Assembly: GCF_020443705.1 (NCBI RefSeq)
Contig: NZ_JAIZZK010000015.1
Location: 36,332-100,331, forward strand
DNA from: Clostridium algoriphilum
GTDB taxonomy: Bacteria > Bacillota > Clostridia > Clostridiales > Clostridiaceae
Reading direction: 5' to 3'
DNA length: 64,000 nt
The translations under genes were made by a program, and so were the position numbers. Under the pieces are notes generated by a model. That model was not told where the DNA came from, searched no databases, and worked only from the letters and a program-made list of their open reading frames with translations. Every line of letters starts with the position of its first letter. Positions within the stretch are counted from its first letter, which is position 1. Of the stretch, positions 36,344 through 45,484 are shown piece after piece.

Positions 36344-37108
36344 ATGGATTTAATATATTTTCAGCAGTGGGTTTTAAAAGAATATAATATAGATTTGTCA
36401 GCTTATAAATCTAATCAATTGCATAGAAGAATTTTAAGTTTAATGTCAAGAGTTGAGGTTAATTCTGTAGAGGAGTATATTAAGTTACTAAAAAAAGATC
36501 CTGCCCAAAAGCAGAAATTTTTAGACTTTATTACTATAAATGTAACAGAATTTTTTAGAAATCCTGAAATATTCGATGAATTATCGAAAAAAATTAAATC
36601 TGAACTTCCATATAATCAAGGACTTAAAATTTGGAGCGCAGCATGTTCTATTGGAGCTGAACCTTATTCCTTAGCCATGATTATGGATAACCTAAATTCA
36701 AGAGCAAATCATAAGATTATAGCTACAGACTTAGATAGTACAATACTTCAAAAGGCAAAAAATGGTGAATATGTTTTATCCGAAGTTAAAAATGTACCAA
36801 GACAATTTTTACAAAAATATTTTGAGGTAATTGGCGATAAATACTTAATTGATTCTAAAATTAAAAAAATAGTAGAGTTTAAGAAACATGATCTTATTTT
36901 AGATAATTATGAAAGTAATTTTGATTTAGTAGTTTGTCGGAATGTAGTTATTTATTTTAATCAAGATGTTAAGGATAAAATATATAAAAAAATGGCAGCA
37001 TCATTAAAAAAAGGTGGATTATTGTTTGTAGGCGCCACCGAAAGTATATATAACTATAAAGAGTATGGATTTGAAAAGGCATCTACATTTATTTATAAAA
37101 AAATATAA
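36344..37108 (+). CDS. cheR: Chemoreceptor methyltransferase CheR
   Basis: 254 aa. The N-terminal helical domain (YKSNQLHRRILSLMSRVEVNSVEEYIKLL), VTEFFRNPEIFDEL, SAM motif IWSAACSIGAEPYSLAMIM, IIATDLDSTILQKAKNGEY, VCRNVVIYF and LFVGATESI are standard CheR. The SAM loop reads CSIGAEPYS rather than the common CSTGEEPYS, a small change that keeps the Gly and Glu. It methylates receptor glutamates with S-adenosylmethionine. GGGAGATGAG precedes ATG 36344. Confidence 0.95.
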   Translation: MDLIYFQQWVLKEYNIDLSAYKSNQLHRRILSLMSRVEVNSVEEYIKLLKKDPAQKQKFLDFITINVTEFFRNPEIFDELSKKIKSELPYNQGLKIWSAACSIGAEPYSLAMIMDNLNSRANHKIIATDLDSTILQKAKNGEYVLSEVKNVPRQFLQKYFEVIGDKYLIDSKIKKIVEFKKHDLILDNYESNFDLVVCRNVVIYFNQDVKDKIYKKMAASLKKGGLLFVGATESIYNYKEYGFEKASTFIYKKI

Positions 37109-37140
37109 GGTGGATAACAATTAAGGCGGAGGGGAATAAA

Positions 37141-39165
37141 ATGGATACATCACAATATATGTCAATGTTCTTAGAAGAGTCTATGGAAAATTTACAGACA
37201 CTGAATGAATCACTTCTTGAGCTTGAACAAAGACCTGAAGATATAGATAAGTTAAATGAAATATTTAGGGTAGCTCATACCATAAAGGGAATGGCTGCAA
37301 CTATGGGATTCAGTCAAATGGCTGAATTAACACATAAAATGGAAGACATTTTGTCTGAATTTCGTGAGGGTAAACTTAAAGTAACAGAAAAGGTTGTAAC
37401 TGTTTTATTCAGATGTCTAGATACTCTAGAAAGAATGGTAAATAACATATCAGAAGAGAATTCTGAAGAATTTCCAATTGATGATATATTACATGATTTG
37501 CATTCCATGGCTGAGGTCGGTCATAATCCTGAAGCCTACGAAAAAGATAGTAACACAAGTGAAGAAATCAATTATAATATTAATGAAAAAATTATGCTTA
37601 ATGAATATGACATTAATGTTGTTAAACAAGCCATTGATAAAATGTTTAATGCATATGAGATAAAAATTGAACTAAGTGAAAACACACTTCTTAAGGCAGC
37701 AAGAGCATTTCTTATTTTTAAGAGTCTAGAAGAATGTGGTGAAATAATTAAATCCATACCAGGACCCGAAGACTTAGAAAGTGAGAATTTTGAATTCAAA
37801 ATAAATTTGGTTTATATCACGAATAAAGAAAAAGCTGAAGTTATTGATATGCTTATAAATATATCTGAAGTAAAAGAAGTAACTGTAGAACCAGTTGATG
37901 TTAAAAATAATCTAGACAACTTAACAGAAAAATTAGGAGACTTTAAGGAAATAGAAAAATCTCCTGAAGTTAAAGCAAAAGTTGCTAAAAAGAATGATTC
38001 AGCAGATATTAATAAAGAAGCAGTAGTTCATAAAAAAGCTCATCAATCTGTGAGAGTTGATTTAGAGAGATTAGATAAATTTATGAATATGGTTTCAGAA
38101 CTTGTAATTCATAGAACAAGACTTGAACAAATTAGTAGTGTTCATAAATTAACTGATTTAAATGAAACATTAGAACAAGTAGCTAGAGCAACCTCAGAAC
38201 TGCAAGAATTAGTAATGAAGATTAGAATGCTTCCACTCGAAGTAGTATTTAATAGATTCCCAAGGATGATAAGAGATCTATCAAAGGAACTTGATAAAGA
38301 AATGGAGCTTATAATTCAAGGACAAGAGACAGAAATTGATAGGACTGTAATAGATGAAATAGGTGAACCACTACTTCATTTGCTTCGTAATGCAGCAGAT
38401 CATGGTATTGAACCTAGTGAAGTGAGAATTGCTAAAGGGAAAAGCCCTATTGGTAAAATCAAACTTATAGCTTATGCTGAAGGTACTAAAGCTATTATAA
38501 AAGTGATAGACGACGGAGTAGGTTTAGATGTTGAAAGAATTAAGGTAAAAGCTAATGAAGTTGGCATTAATACTGAAGGAATGACAGATTCAGATGTAAA
38601 GAATTTAATATTCGCACAAGGATTTAGCACTAATGAGAAAGTAACAGATATTTCTGGACGTGGAGTTGGCATGGATGTTGTTAAAACTAAAATTGCTGCA
38701 CTTGGTGGAACAGTAGATGCTATAAGTGAAATTGACAAAGGTACATCTTTTATTATAACATTACCATTGACACTTCAAATTATCCAAGCATTATTAGTTA
38801 AAATAGGTGATGAAACTATGGCTATTTCTTTAGGCTATATTGATAGAGTAATAGACTACAAAGCCGAATTAATAAAGAAAACAAATAATAAAGAGGTTAT
38901 TGTTTACAATGACAGTATAATTCCACTAGTAAGAGTTAATAAAAGAATGCAAATAGAAACAAGCGAGATTGCGAAGAAATACATTGTAATTGTAAAAGTC
39001 GGAGAGAAAATAGTAGGACTTTTAGTAGATTCGCTGCTAGGACAACAAGAAATTGTTATAAAGCCCCTAGGAAAAACACTACAAGGATTAAAAGAATATA
39101 TAGGAGCAACTATATTAGGAGATGGCTTAGTTACATTGATACTGGACGTTGCTGCTTTAGTGTAA
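37141..39165 (+). CDS. cheA: Chemotaxis histidine kinase CheA
   Basis: 674 aa. P1 HPt domain with phospho-acceptor H46 in RVAHTIKGMAATMGF; a P2-type CheY/CheB-docking region (about 165-265); a charged linker; P3 dimer helices (VRVDLERLDKFMNMVSELVIHRTRL); P4 ATPase with N-box HLLRNAADHGIEP, VIDDGVGLD and SGRGVGMDVV; and a C-terminal CheW-like P5. It autophosphorylates and passes phosphate to CheY and CheB under receptor control. GGAGGGG precedes ATG 37141, and 12 bp separate it from cheC. Confidence 0.97.
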   Translation: MDTSQYMSMFLEESMENLQTLNESLLELEQRPEDIDKLNEIFRVAHTIKGMAATMGFSQMAELTHKMEDILSEFREGKLKVTEKVVTVLFRCLDTLERMVNNISEENSEEFPIDDILHDLHSMAEVGHNPEAYEKDSNTSEEINYNINEKIMLNEYDINVVKQAIDKMFNAYEIKIELSENTLLKAARAFLIFKSLEECGEIIKSIPGPEDLESENFEFKINLVYITNKEKAEVIDMLINISEVKEVTVEPVDVKNNLDNLTEKLGDFKEIEKSPEVKAKVAKKNDSADINKEAVVHKKAHQSVRVDLERLDKFMNMVSELVIHRTRLEQISSVHKLTDLNETLEQVARATSELQELVMKIRMLPLEVVFNRFPRMIRDLSKELDKEMELIIQGQETEIDRTVIDEIGEPLLHLLRNAADHGIEPSEVRIAKGKSPIGKIKLIAYAEGTKAIIKVIDDGVGLDVERIKVKANEVGINTEGMTDSDVKNLIFAQGFSTNEKVTDISGRGVGMDVVKTKIAALGGTVDAISEIDKGTSFIITLPLTLQIIQALLVKIGDETMAISLGYIDRVIDYKAELIKKTNNKEVIVYNDSIIPLVRVNKRMQIETSEIAKKYIVIVKVGEKIVGLLVDSLLGQQEIVIKPLGKTLQGLKEYIGATILGDGLVTLILDVAALV

Positions 39166-39177
39166 GGAGAGTATAAT

Positions 39178-39777
39178 ATGGATTATTCTGAGCTTAGTTC
39201 TATTCAATTAGATGTATTACAAGAAGTAGGCAATATTGGTGCAGGAAATGCAGCTACTGCATTATCAGAGTTATTAAATGAAAAAGTAGATATGTCCGTG
39301 CCAGCAGTAAACATTATTCCCTTTGATGATATCTTTTCTGAAATAGGAGTTGAGAAAGTAGTAGTTGGTGTTATTGTACGAGTAATTGGAGATATACCAG
39401 GCAATATACTTTTCACCTTAGATAAAGACGTTGCAATAAATATTATTTCAAGTCTTTTAGGTGAGGAGCAGCAGCAGATAACAGAACTTGGAAACTCAGC
39501 ATTATGTGAAATAGGAAATATTATTTCAAGTTCCTTCATCAATGCAATAGCAAAACTCACGAATCTTACAGTTAGGCCTTCTGTGCCAGCTGTTGCACTA
39601 GACATGATGGGTGCAATATTATCAACAACTTTTATTGAATCAGGTCAATTTGATGAAAATGTACTTGATTTAGAAACAAGTTTTTTACAGGAAAATGCAA
39701 AAATAAGTGGGCATTTCTATTATATACCAATGCCTGGATCACTTGAGAAGATATTAAATTCATTAGGGGTAAATTAA
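39178..39777 (+). CDS. cheC: CheY-P phosphatase CheC
   Basis: 199 aa with two copies of the D/S-x3-E-x2-N phosphatase signature: LDVLQEVGNIGAGNAATALSELL near the N-terminus and NSALCEIGNIISSSFINA near residue 105. CheC removes phosphate from CheY-P, and CheD binds to it in Bacillus-type chemotaxis. The operon has no CheZ or CheX, so CheC and the CheC-like part of FliY are the visible CheY-P phosphatases. AAGGAGAG precedes ATG 39178. Confidence 0.95.
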   Translation: MDYSELSSIQLDVLQEVGNIGAGNAATALSELLNEKVDMSVPAVNIIPFDDIFSEIGVEKVVVGVIVRVIGDIPGNILFTLDKDVAINIISSLLGEEQQQITELGNSALCEIGNIISSSFINAIAKLTNLTVRPSVPAVALDMMGAILSTTFIESGQFDENVLDLETSFLQENAKISGHFYYIPMPGSLEKILNSLGVN

Positions 39778-39793
39778 TTGGAGGTTATATTAA

Positions 39794-40153
39794 ATGGCTA
39801 GAGTACTAATTGTTGATGACGCGGCATTTATGAGAATGATGATAAAAGATATATTAGAAAAAAATGGATATGAAGTTGTGGGTGAAGCAAGTAATGGAGC
39901 AAAAGGTGTAGAGTTATATAAAGTAGAAAGACCAGATATTGTTACAATGGATATTACTATGCCTGAGATGGATGGAATTGAAGCTGTTAAAGCAATCAGA
40001 AGTTTTGACCCTGCTGCTAAAATAATTATGTGTAGCGCTATGGGTCAGCAGACAATGGTTATGGATGCAATAAGGGCTGGTGCAAAAGATTTTGTTGTTA
40101 AGCCATTCCAATCAGATAGAGTACTTGAATCAATAAAAAAAGTTTTAGGTTAG
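39794..40153 (+). CDS. cheY: Chemotaxis response regulator CheY
   Basis: 119 aa single receiver domain: VDDAAFMRMM, phospho-acceptor D53 in MDITMPEMDGIEAV, the conserved Ser/Thr in IIMCSAMGQQ, and KPF near the end. It carries phosphate from CheA to FliM and FliY at the flagellar switch. GGAGG precedes ATG 39794. It lies between cheC and the second cheW with 12-16 bp gaps. Confidence 0.97.
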   Translation: MARVLIVDDAAFMRMMIKDILEKNGYEVVGEASNGAKGVELYKVERPDIVTMDITMPEMDGIEAVKAIRSFDPAAKIIMCSAMGQQTMVMDAIRAGAKDFVVKPFQSDRVLESIKKVLG

Positions 40154-40165
40154 GAGGAGTATGTT

Positions 40166-40567
40166 ATGCAAGTAGTTGTATTTAAAGTTAATGAAGAACA
40201 GTTTGCAGTTGAAGCATCAAAAGTTCAAAGCATTAATGATATGATGGAAATAACAAAAGTACCTAAGTCTGAGGAATATATAAAGGGCTTAATTAATCTA
40301 AGAGGAAATATAATTTCTCTCTTAGATATAAATCTTCTTTTAGATATTGATAAAGGTACTGAATCCCAAGAAAATATAATTATATTAAATCTACAAGAAG
40401 AGTCTGTTGGAGTAACTGTAGACCAAGTTGATGAAGTTTTAGAAATTGAAGAAGATTTGATTGAAAAACTTGAAACTGATAGAAATAAAGCCTATATTAA
40501 AGGGGTTATAAACTTTAAAGATAGAATAGTTACATTAATTGATATTGCTAAACTTATTGAAAATTAA
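40166..40567 (+). CDS. cheW: Chemotaxis coupling protein CheW (copy 2)
   Basis: 133 aa with the classic CheW pattern: VVVFKVNEEQFAVEASKVQSI, VPKSEEYIKGLINLRGNIISLLDIN, GVTVDQVDEVLEI and YIKGVINFKDRIVTLIDI. The INLRGNIIS motif makes it the canonical CheW of the pair. AGGAGGAG precedes ATG 40166. A 63-bp gap follows before fliM without a hairpin. Confidence 0.94.
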   Translation: MQVVVFKVNEEQFAVEASKVQSINDMMEITKVPKSEEYIKGLINLRGNIISLLDINLLLDIDKGTESQENIIILNLQEESVGVTVDQVDEVLEIEEDLIEKLETDRNKAYIKGVINFKDRIVTLIDIAKLIEN

Positions 40568-40630
40568 TTGGATACGCTGTGAAATGCAATTTTAGTAATC
40601 ATACCATGCACAGAGAGATGAGGTTAGAAT

Positions 40631-41626
40631 ATGGCAGAGGTATTATCGCAAAGTGATATAGATTCACTTTTATCTGCCTTATCATCTGGGAAAATAGAAC
40701 CTGATGAAATCCCAGTTGAAGAGGAAAAGCATAAAATTAAATTATACGATTTTAAGAGTCCGCAAAAGTTTTCAAAGGATCATTTGAGAGCCCTTGAACT
40801 CATTCATGATAATTATGCAAGATTGATGTCGAGTTATTTATCTGCACAGCTAGGAAGTAATATAAAAGTACAGGTGGAAACTACTGAGCAAATAACTTAT
40901 GATGAATTTATTCATTCAATTCCTAATTCCACCATTTTAACTATATTTAAAATGCCACCTTTAAGCGGTTCTATATTATTTGAGACTAATCCACAGTTCT
41001 CTTTTCAAATATTAGATATACTTTTAGGAGGAATGGGAAGTAGAACGGTTAAAATTAAAGAATTTTCTGAGATAGATAAAAATATCTTAAGAAGTGTTAA
41101 TGAGGGGCTTTTAGCTAATCTAAAAACTGCTTGGCAGGATGTCCTAGAAGTTGAACCAGAGATTTTGGCACTCGAGACTAACCCTGCACTTAATCAAACA
41201 TTAGCTCCAAATGAACCAGTTGCCTTAATTACTTTTTCGGTAGAAATGAATAATAGCAGTACGTTTGTGAATATTTGTATACCTTATCTAAGTATTGAAA
41301 AAGTAATGGATAAGCTAGTGGTTCAATATTGGTTTAGAGATAATGACGAAGAGATTGTAAGTGATTCTAGAAATAAATTAAAGGATAGATTAAATATAGT
41401 AAGCGTTCCTTTAACAGGAGTGCTCGGAAGTACAAATATTACTGTAAATGAATTTCTACAACTAACTGAAGGGGATGTAATAACACTCGATAATTTAAGT
41501 GATAGCCCAGTTAAAGTATTTGTGGAAGGGCAGTTGTGTTATACTGGAAAACCTGGTAGCATAGGTAAAAAAAGGGGAATTCAGATACTAGATATAATAG
41601 ATAAGGATGTGGAAAATTATGAGTAA
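40631..41626 (+). CDS. fliM: Flagellar motor switch protein FliM
   Basis: 331 aa. The N-terminal CheY-P-binding helix LSQSDIDSLLSALSSG, the middle domain with KIKLYDFKSPQKFSKDHLRALELIHDNYARLMSSYLS and GGxG-type switch motif LLGGMGSR, and a C-terminal SpoA domain (NIVSVPLTGVLGSTNITVNEFLQL) are present. With FliG and FliY it forms the C-ring and sets the sense of rotation. The 3' end overlaps the start of fliY by 8 bp, so the two are translationally coupled. Confidence 0.96.
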   Translation: MAEVLSQSDIDSLLSALSSGKIEPDEIPVEEEKHKIKLYDFKSPQKFSKDHLRALELIHDNYARLMSSYLSAQLGSNIKVQVETTEQITYDEFIHSIPNSTILTIFKMPPLSGSILFETNPQFSFQILDILLGGMGSRTVKIKEFSEIDKNILRSVNEGLLANLKTAWQDVLEVEPEILALETNPALNQTLAPNEPVALITFSVEMNNSSTFVNICIPYLSIEKVMDKLVVQYWFRDNDEEIVSDSRNKLKDRLNIVSVPLTGVLGSTNITVNEFLQLTEGDVITLDNLSDSPVKVFVEGQLCYTGKPGSIGKKRGIQILDIIDKDVENYE

Positions 41627-42797
41627 CGGCTTTCTTTCACAAGAAGAAATCGACGCTCTCTTAAATGGAGATGGAATTAGCGCAGATAATGACGTAAGTG
41701 CAGGCCAAGACATTAGATCTAAGCTTATACAAGAATTTGAGTTAAGTGATAGTGATAAAGATTTGCTAGGGGAAGTTGGAAATATTTCTATGGGTTCAGC
41801 ATCAACAGCTCTTTCCACAATAGTTGGTCAACCAGTGAATATTGCAACGCCAGTAGTTACGATAAGTACACTAAGAAAATTAAGCAGTACATTTGCAGTT
41901 CCAAACATTGCTTTAGACGTGAAATTCACAAGTGGTATTTCAGGTGGCAACCTATTAGTAATGAAGAATACTGATGCAGCGGTTATAGCTAGTTTAATGA
42001 TGGGTGGAGATGGCAATATAGAAGGAAAGCAAGAGCTTTCAGAAATTGAAATTAGTGCTGTATCAGAGGCTATGAATCAGATGATTGGATCTGCTGCAAC
42101 ATCTATGGCAACAATGTTTGCAAGGGAAGTAAACATATCACCACCTCAGTCAAAAATATGGGATGATAGTACTTCACCTTTAAGTGATAGTATAGATGAG
42201 AACGAGCAAGTTGTTCAAGTAGCGTTTAGAATGACTATTGGTGATTTAATTGATAGTGTTATAATGCAAATACTCCCTATACAAACTGCTAAAAAGATAG
42301 TATCTATAATGATGGGAACAGAAGAAATTATAGAAACTCCCAAAGTAGCTACTGTGAAAGTACCAGAAGCAAAACCGGCAAATACTGATAAAGGACCACA
42401 ATATGCACCGATTAATGAAAAGGTAGAAGCGGAACCTGAGTATTACTCAAAACCAATTGATAGGCCAGAGCCACAAGTCGATGTTCGTAAGGCATCTTTT
42501 CAGCCGCTAACAAAGTCTCCAGTTTATAATAGTCCTAGAAATATTGATTTAATATTAGATGTCCCACTTGAAATTTCTGTAGTACTTGGAAAAACTAAAA
42601 AGAACATTAGGGATATATTAAATTTGGGAACTGGATCTTTAATTGAACTCGATAAACTAGCAGAAGAGCCAGTAGATATATTAGTAAACGGAAAAAAAGT
42701 AGCATACGGCGAAGTAGTAGTTGTAGATGAGAATTTTGGTGTTAGAATAACTAGTATAATTAGTGGAGAAGATAGGGTCAAAACTTTATCAGAATAA
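41619..42797 (+). CDS. fliY: Flagellar motor switch phosphatase FliY
   Basis: 392 aa from ATG 41619, overlapping fliM. Order: CheY-P-binding helix GFLSQEEIDALLNG, a CheC-like phosphatase domain with two D/S-x3-E-x2-N sites (DLLGEVGNISMGSASTAL; EISAVSEAMNQMIGSAATSM), a Pro/Glu-rich linker (about 255-300), and a FliN/SpoA domain (LDVPLEISVVLGKTKKNIRDIL...PVDILVNGKKVAYGEVVVV). It combines switch-ring structure with CheY-P removal at the motor, as in Bacillus. Last gene of the chemotaxis block; a strong terminator follows. Confidence 0.95.
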   Translation: MSNGFLSQEEIDALLNGDGISADNDVSAGQDIRSKLIQEFELSDSDKDLLGEVGNISMGSASTALSTIVGQPVNIATPVVTISTLRKLSSTFAVPNIALDVKFTSGISGGNLLVMKNTDAAVIASLMMGGDGNIEGKQELSEIEISAVSEAMNQMIGSAATSMATMFAREVNISPPQSKIWDDSTSPLSDSIDENEQVVQVAFRMTIGDLIDSVIMQILPIQTAKKIVSIMMGTEEIIETPKVATVKVPEAKPANTDKGPQYAPINEKVEAEPEYYSKPIDRPEPQVDVRKASFQPLTKSPVYNSPRNIDLILDVPLEISVVLGKTKKNIRDILNLGTGSLIELDKLAEEPVDILVNGKKVAYGEVVVVDENFGVRITSIISGEDRVKTLSE

Positions 42798-42849
42798 TAT
42801 GATTTACGTAAGAAGCGAAAAGGGATAAATTGCATTTATCACTCTTGTT

Positions 42850-42909
42850 GAGGAATAACTTTTCTTTATCCCTCTTGATTGAGGAATAAAGAAAACTTAT
42901 TCCTTTTTT
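42850..42909 (+). terminator. Terminator at the end of the chemotaxis-switch block
   Basis: Long imperfect stem: left arm 42850-42874 (GAGGAATAACTTTTC...), loop TTGATT, right arm 42881-42904 (...GAAAACTTATTCCT), then TTTTTT. It separates the che/fliMY genes from the flgM operon. Confidence 0.85.
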
Positions 42910-42919
42910 GTTTACTCTC

Positions 42920-42946
42920 TAAACTTTAGAGAATTATATACGATAA
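42920..42946 (+). promoter_or_regulatory. Sigma-D (sigma-28)-type promoter of the flgM operon
   Basis: TAAA, a 15-nt spacer, then TACGATAA, against the sigma-28 consensus TAAA-N15-GCCGATAA. It sits directly after the terminator and 58 bp before flgM, as expected for a late flagellar operon that encodes its own anti-sigma factor. Confidence 0.75.
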
Positions 42947-43003
42947 TACTAATAGATGAATAAAATCGAGGCTTAAAGATAAAAAGGCTAGGGGTGGATA
43001 TAA

Positions 43004-43273
43004 ATGAAAATAGATGGAGTAAAACATAATGTGATTATGTATAAAAAAAACACAGTTAAAATAGAACCAAAGGTTAATGCTGTAAAAAAAGATACTGTAG
43101 AGTTATCGCGTGAAGGAAAAAAATTAAGTGAATTATCATTAAATGACAATTCAGTTAATTCTAAAGAAAAGATTGAAGCTATTAAAAATAAAGTACTACA
43201 GGGTACTTACAAGGTCGATTCAAAATTAACAGCTAAGAGAATTATTGATATTATGAAAGGAAGAGATGTTTAG
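43004..43273 (+). CDS. flgM: Anti-sigma-D factor FlgM
   Basis: 89 aa. A loose, charged N-terminal half precedes the sigma-binding part KKDTVELSREGKKLSEL...KIEAIKNKVLQGTYKVDSKLTAKRIIDIM, which is the FlgM family pattern. It holds sigma-D inactive until the hook is complete and FlgM is exported or otherwise removed. Preceded by a sigma-D-type promoter, giving negative feedback. The flgN start follows after 2 bp. Confidence 0.93.
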   Translation: MKIDGVKHNVIMYKKNTVKIEPKVNAVKKDTVELSREGKKLSELSLNDNSVNSKEKIEAIKNKVLQGTYKVDSKLTAKRIIDIMKGRDV

Positions 43274-43275
43274 TT

Positions 43276-43695
43276 ATGATCGAAGAGCTAAATATGGTTA
43301 TGGTGCAGGAAACAGACACCTTGAAGAATCTTTTACTTGAACTTGAAGAGCAACACAGATGCATAATTGTTAATGATATTTTTGGATTGGAATCTTGTGT
43401 AAATAAAGTCAAAATAGCTAATAAAAATATAGCATATATGGAAGTCGAAAGGCGAAAACTTACTGAAAATAGACCTATGATGGAGATAATTGACGAAGCA
43501 AAAGATGCAGAACTTTTAAATAATTATCATAAAATAAAGCAGTTATTACACGAGGTTGTACTGCAAAAGGATACAAATGAGTTGCTTTTAAGACAAGGAC
43601 TTAGTTTTACAAATAGGATACTAAATGTATTAAACCCAGCAAAAGAAACAGCAACTTACAATTCATATGGTAAAGTAAAAAATAGTATGAGGTGA
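43276..43695 (+). CDS. flgN: FlgN-family export chaperone
   Basis: 139 aa, fully helical, with LLLELEEQHRCIIVNDIFGLESCVNKVKIANKNIAYMEVERR and a C-terminal LHEVVLQKDTNELLLRQGLSFTNRILNVL. The pattern and the place between flgM and flgK identify FlgN, chaperone for the junction proteins FlgK and FlgL. Its last codons carry the ribosome site for flgK (GAGGTGA at 43689-43695), so the genes are coupled. Confidence 0.88.
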   Translation: MIEELNMVMVQETDTLKNLLLELEEQHRCIIVNDIFGLESCVNKVKIANKNIAYMEVERRKLTENRPMMEIIDEAKDAELLNNYHKIKQLLHEVVLQKDTNELLLRQGLSFTNRILNVLNPAKETATYNSYGKVKNSMR

Positions 43696-43700
43696 ATGAA

Positions 43701-45449
43701 ATGTCGGGATTATTTTCAACTTTTAATATAGCTACAAGAGGTATGAGTGCTCAACAAAAGGCTCTTGATGTAACTAGTCACAATATAGCTAATGCTAATA
43801 CAGATGGATATTCAAGGCAAAAGGCTAATTTAGAGACTACAAGACCATTTGATATGCCATCTATGAACAATGCTATGGGATCAGGACAATTAGGTACTGG
43901 TGTTCAGGTTTCTTCTATAACAAGAATCAGAGATAGTTATTTAGATTACCAGGTAAGAACGCAAAATGGAACTAAGGGGTCATCCGAGGGGCGTGAAAAA
44001 TTTCTAACAGAAATTGAGGGTGTTTTTAATGAACTGAGCGGTACGGGAATATCAACATTAGTTGATAATGTCTTTAACTCTTGGCAAGCACTTTCAGGAA
44101 GTCCTGAAGTTGCAAGTACAAGAAACGTAGTAGCACAGCAATCCAAAGCATTAACTGATCAGTTAAATAGTACCTATAATCAGTTAGTAAAATTAAAAGG
44201 GAACAGTCAAGATGTAATTAAGCAGGATGTAGTGGATGTAAATAATATGCTTAATCAAATAAATGAATTAAATAAACAGGTTATAGGCGTAAAAGTCGGT
44301 GGAAATGAACCTAATGATTTAATGGATAAAAGGGATTTACTAATAGATCAGCTAAGTGTAAAATTTGGTATTACAATTGATAAAAAATCCTTATCAGGAG
44401 AGGACCTTAAACCGACTGATATTGGAGACATGACGAATGCATATCTTGTAAAATCTGATCCTAATGATAAAGTAAGCAGATTTTCTTATGTTAATAGTAT
44501 AGTTCCCAAAGCTGTACCACCAGCATCAACTGTTCAAAAACCAGGTGATGCTGGAAGTTATGATGTAACTTACTATAAAAATGGAGATACGTCAACGGAT
44601 GCAAATAAAGTAACTATTACTATGGATTTAACAAGTGCTCAATACACAAGTTTAGATCAAAGCAGAGTTCTTTGGGCAGATAGCGACGGTAATGCTATTA
44701 AAACAGACGGTAGTTTAATTGTAGCTGGTGATGCATTTAATGATTTGGCACTATTTATTCCAAAAACGGGAGAACTAAATGGATATATGTCTGTACAAGC
44801 GGATATAGATGTGTATATAGATCAGCTAAATAGTTTAGCAAAGGGTATTGCATTTTCAGTCAATGCGGTAGAAAGTGGTGAAAGTGACGCAAGTAATGAT
44901 ACACTTGAATTTTTTGTTAACGGTGAGGATAAGACTAAAGAGCAAGATATAACGGCAGGAAACATTACAGTTAATCAAGATATAATTAATGATGTTATGA
45001 AAATAAAGGTTGGAGTAAATGATACTACAGGATCAACTGATGGAAATAGAGCATTGGCTATTGCTGATCTTAGGGATGTGAAATTAGATATTCAAAGTAT
45101 AAAACCCACAACTACGAGGGCCGAATTTTTATCCGGGAAATTCAATGTTGATGCAACTTTAGGAGTTAGTACAATTAGTTCATCTTCAAATGGAATGACT
45201 ATTGGAGGTTATTTTACAAATACAGTAAATGATTTAGCTGTTAAGACACAAACGGCAACAAGAAATGTAACGAACAATGAATCACTACTGGCAAGTTTAG
45301 AAGAGTCAAGAAGCTCCATTTCAGGTGTATCATTAGACGAGGAAATGGCTAATATGATTCAATATCAACATGCTTATCAAGCTAATGCTAAGATTATTTC
45401 AACTGTTGATGAACTCTTAGATTTAATTATTAATGGATTAAAAAAATAA
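43701..45449 (+). CDS. flgK: Hook-filament junction protein FlgK (HAP1)
   Basis: 582 aa from ATG 43701. The N-terminus LFSTFNIATRGMSAQQKALDVTSHNIANANTDGYSRQKA and C-terminus SGVSLDEEMANMIQYQHAYQANAKIISTVDELLDLII are the conserved rod/hook-type helices; the middle is a large variable domain (about residues 230-480). It is the first junction ring between hook and filament. The flgL start lies 35 bp downstream. Confidence 0.96.
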   Translation: MSGLFSTFNIATRGMSAQQKALDVTSHNIANANTDGYSRQKANLETTRPFDMPSMNNAMGSGQLGTGVQVSSITRIRDSYLDYQVRTQNGTKGSSEGREKFLTEIEGVFNELSGTGISTLVDNVFNSWQALSGSPEVASTRNVVAQQSKALTDQLNSTYNQLVKLKGNSQDVIKQDVVDVNNMLNQINELNKQVIGVKVGGNEPNDLMDKRDLLIDQLSVKFGITIDKKSLSGEDLKPTDIGDMTNAYLVKSDPNDKVSRFSYVNSIVPKAVPPASTVQKPGDAGSYDVTYYKNGDTSTDANKVTITMDLTSAQYTSLDQSRVLWADSDGNAIKTDGSLIVAGDAFNDLALFIPKTGELNGYMSVQADIDVYIDQLNSLAKGIAFSVNAVESGESDASNDTLEFFVNGEDKTKEQDITAGNITVNQDIINDVMKIKVGVNDTTGSTDGNRALAIADLRDVKLDIQSIKPTTTRAEFLSGKFNVDATLGVSTISSSSNGMTIGGYFTNTVNDLAVKTQTATRNVTNNESLLASLEESRSSISGVSLDEEMANMIQYQHAYQANAKIISTVDELLDLIINGLKK

Positions 45450-45484
45450 ATACAATTTTTATGTGTTAATAAAGGGGTGAGAAT

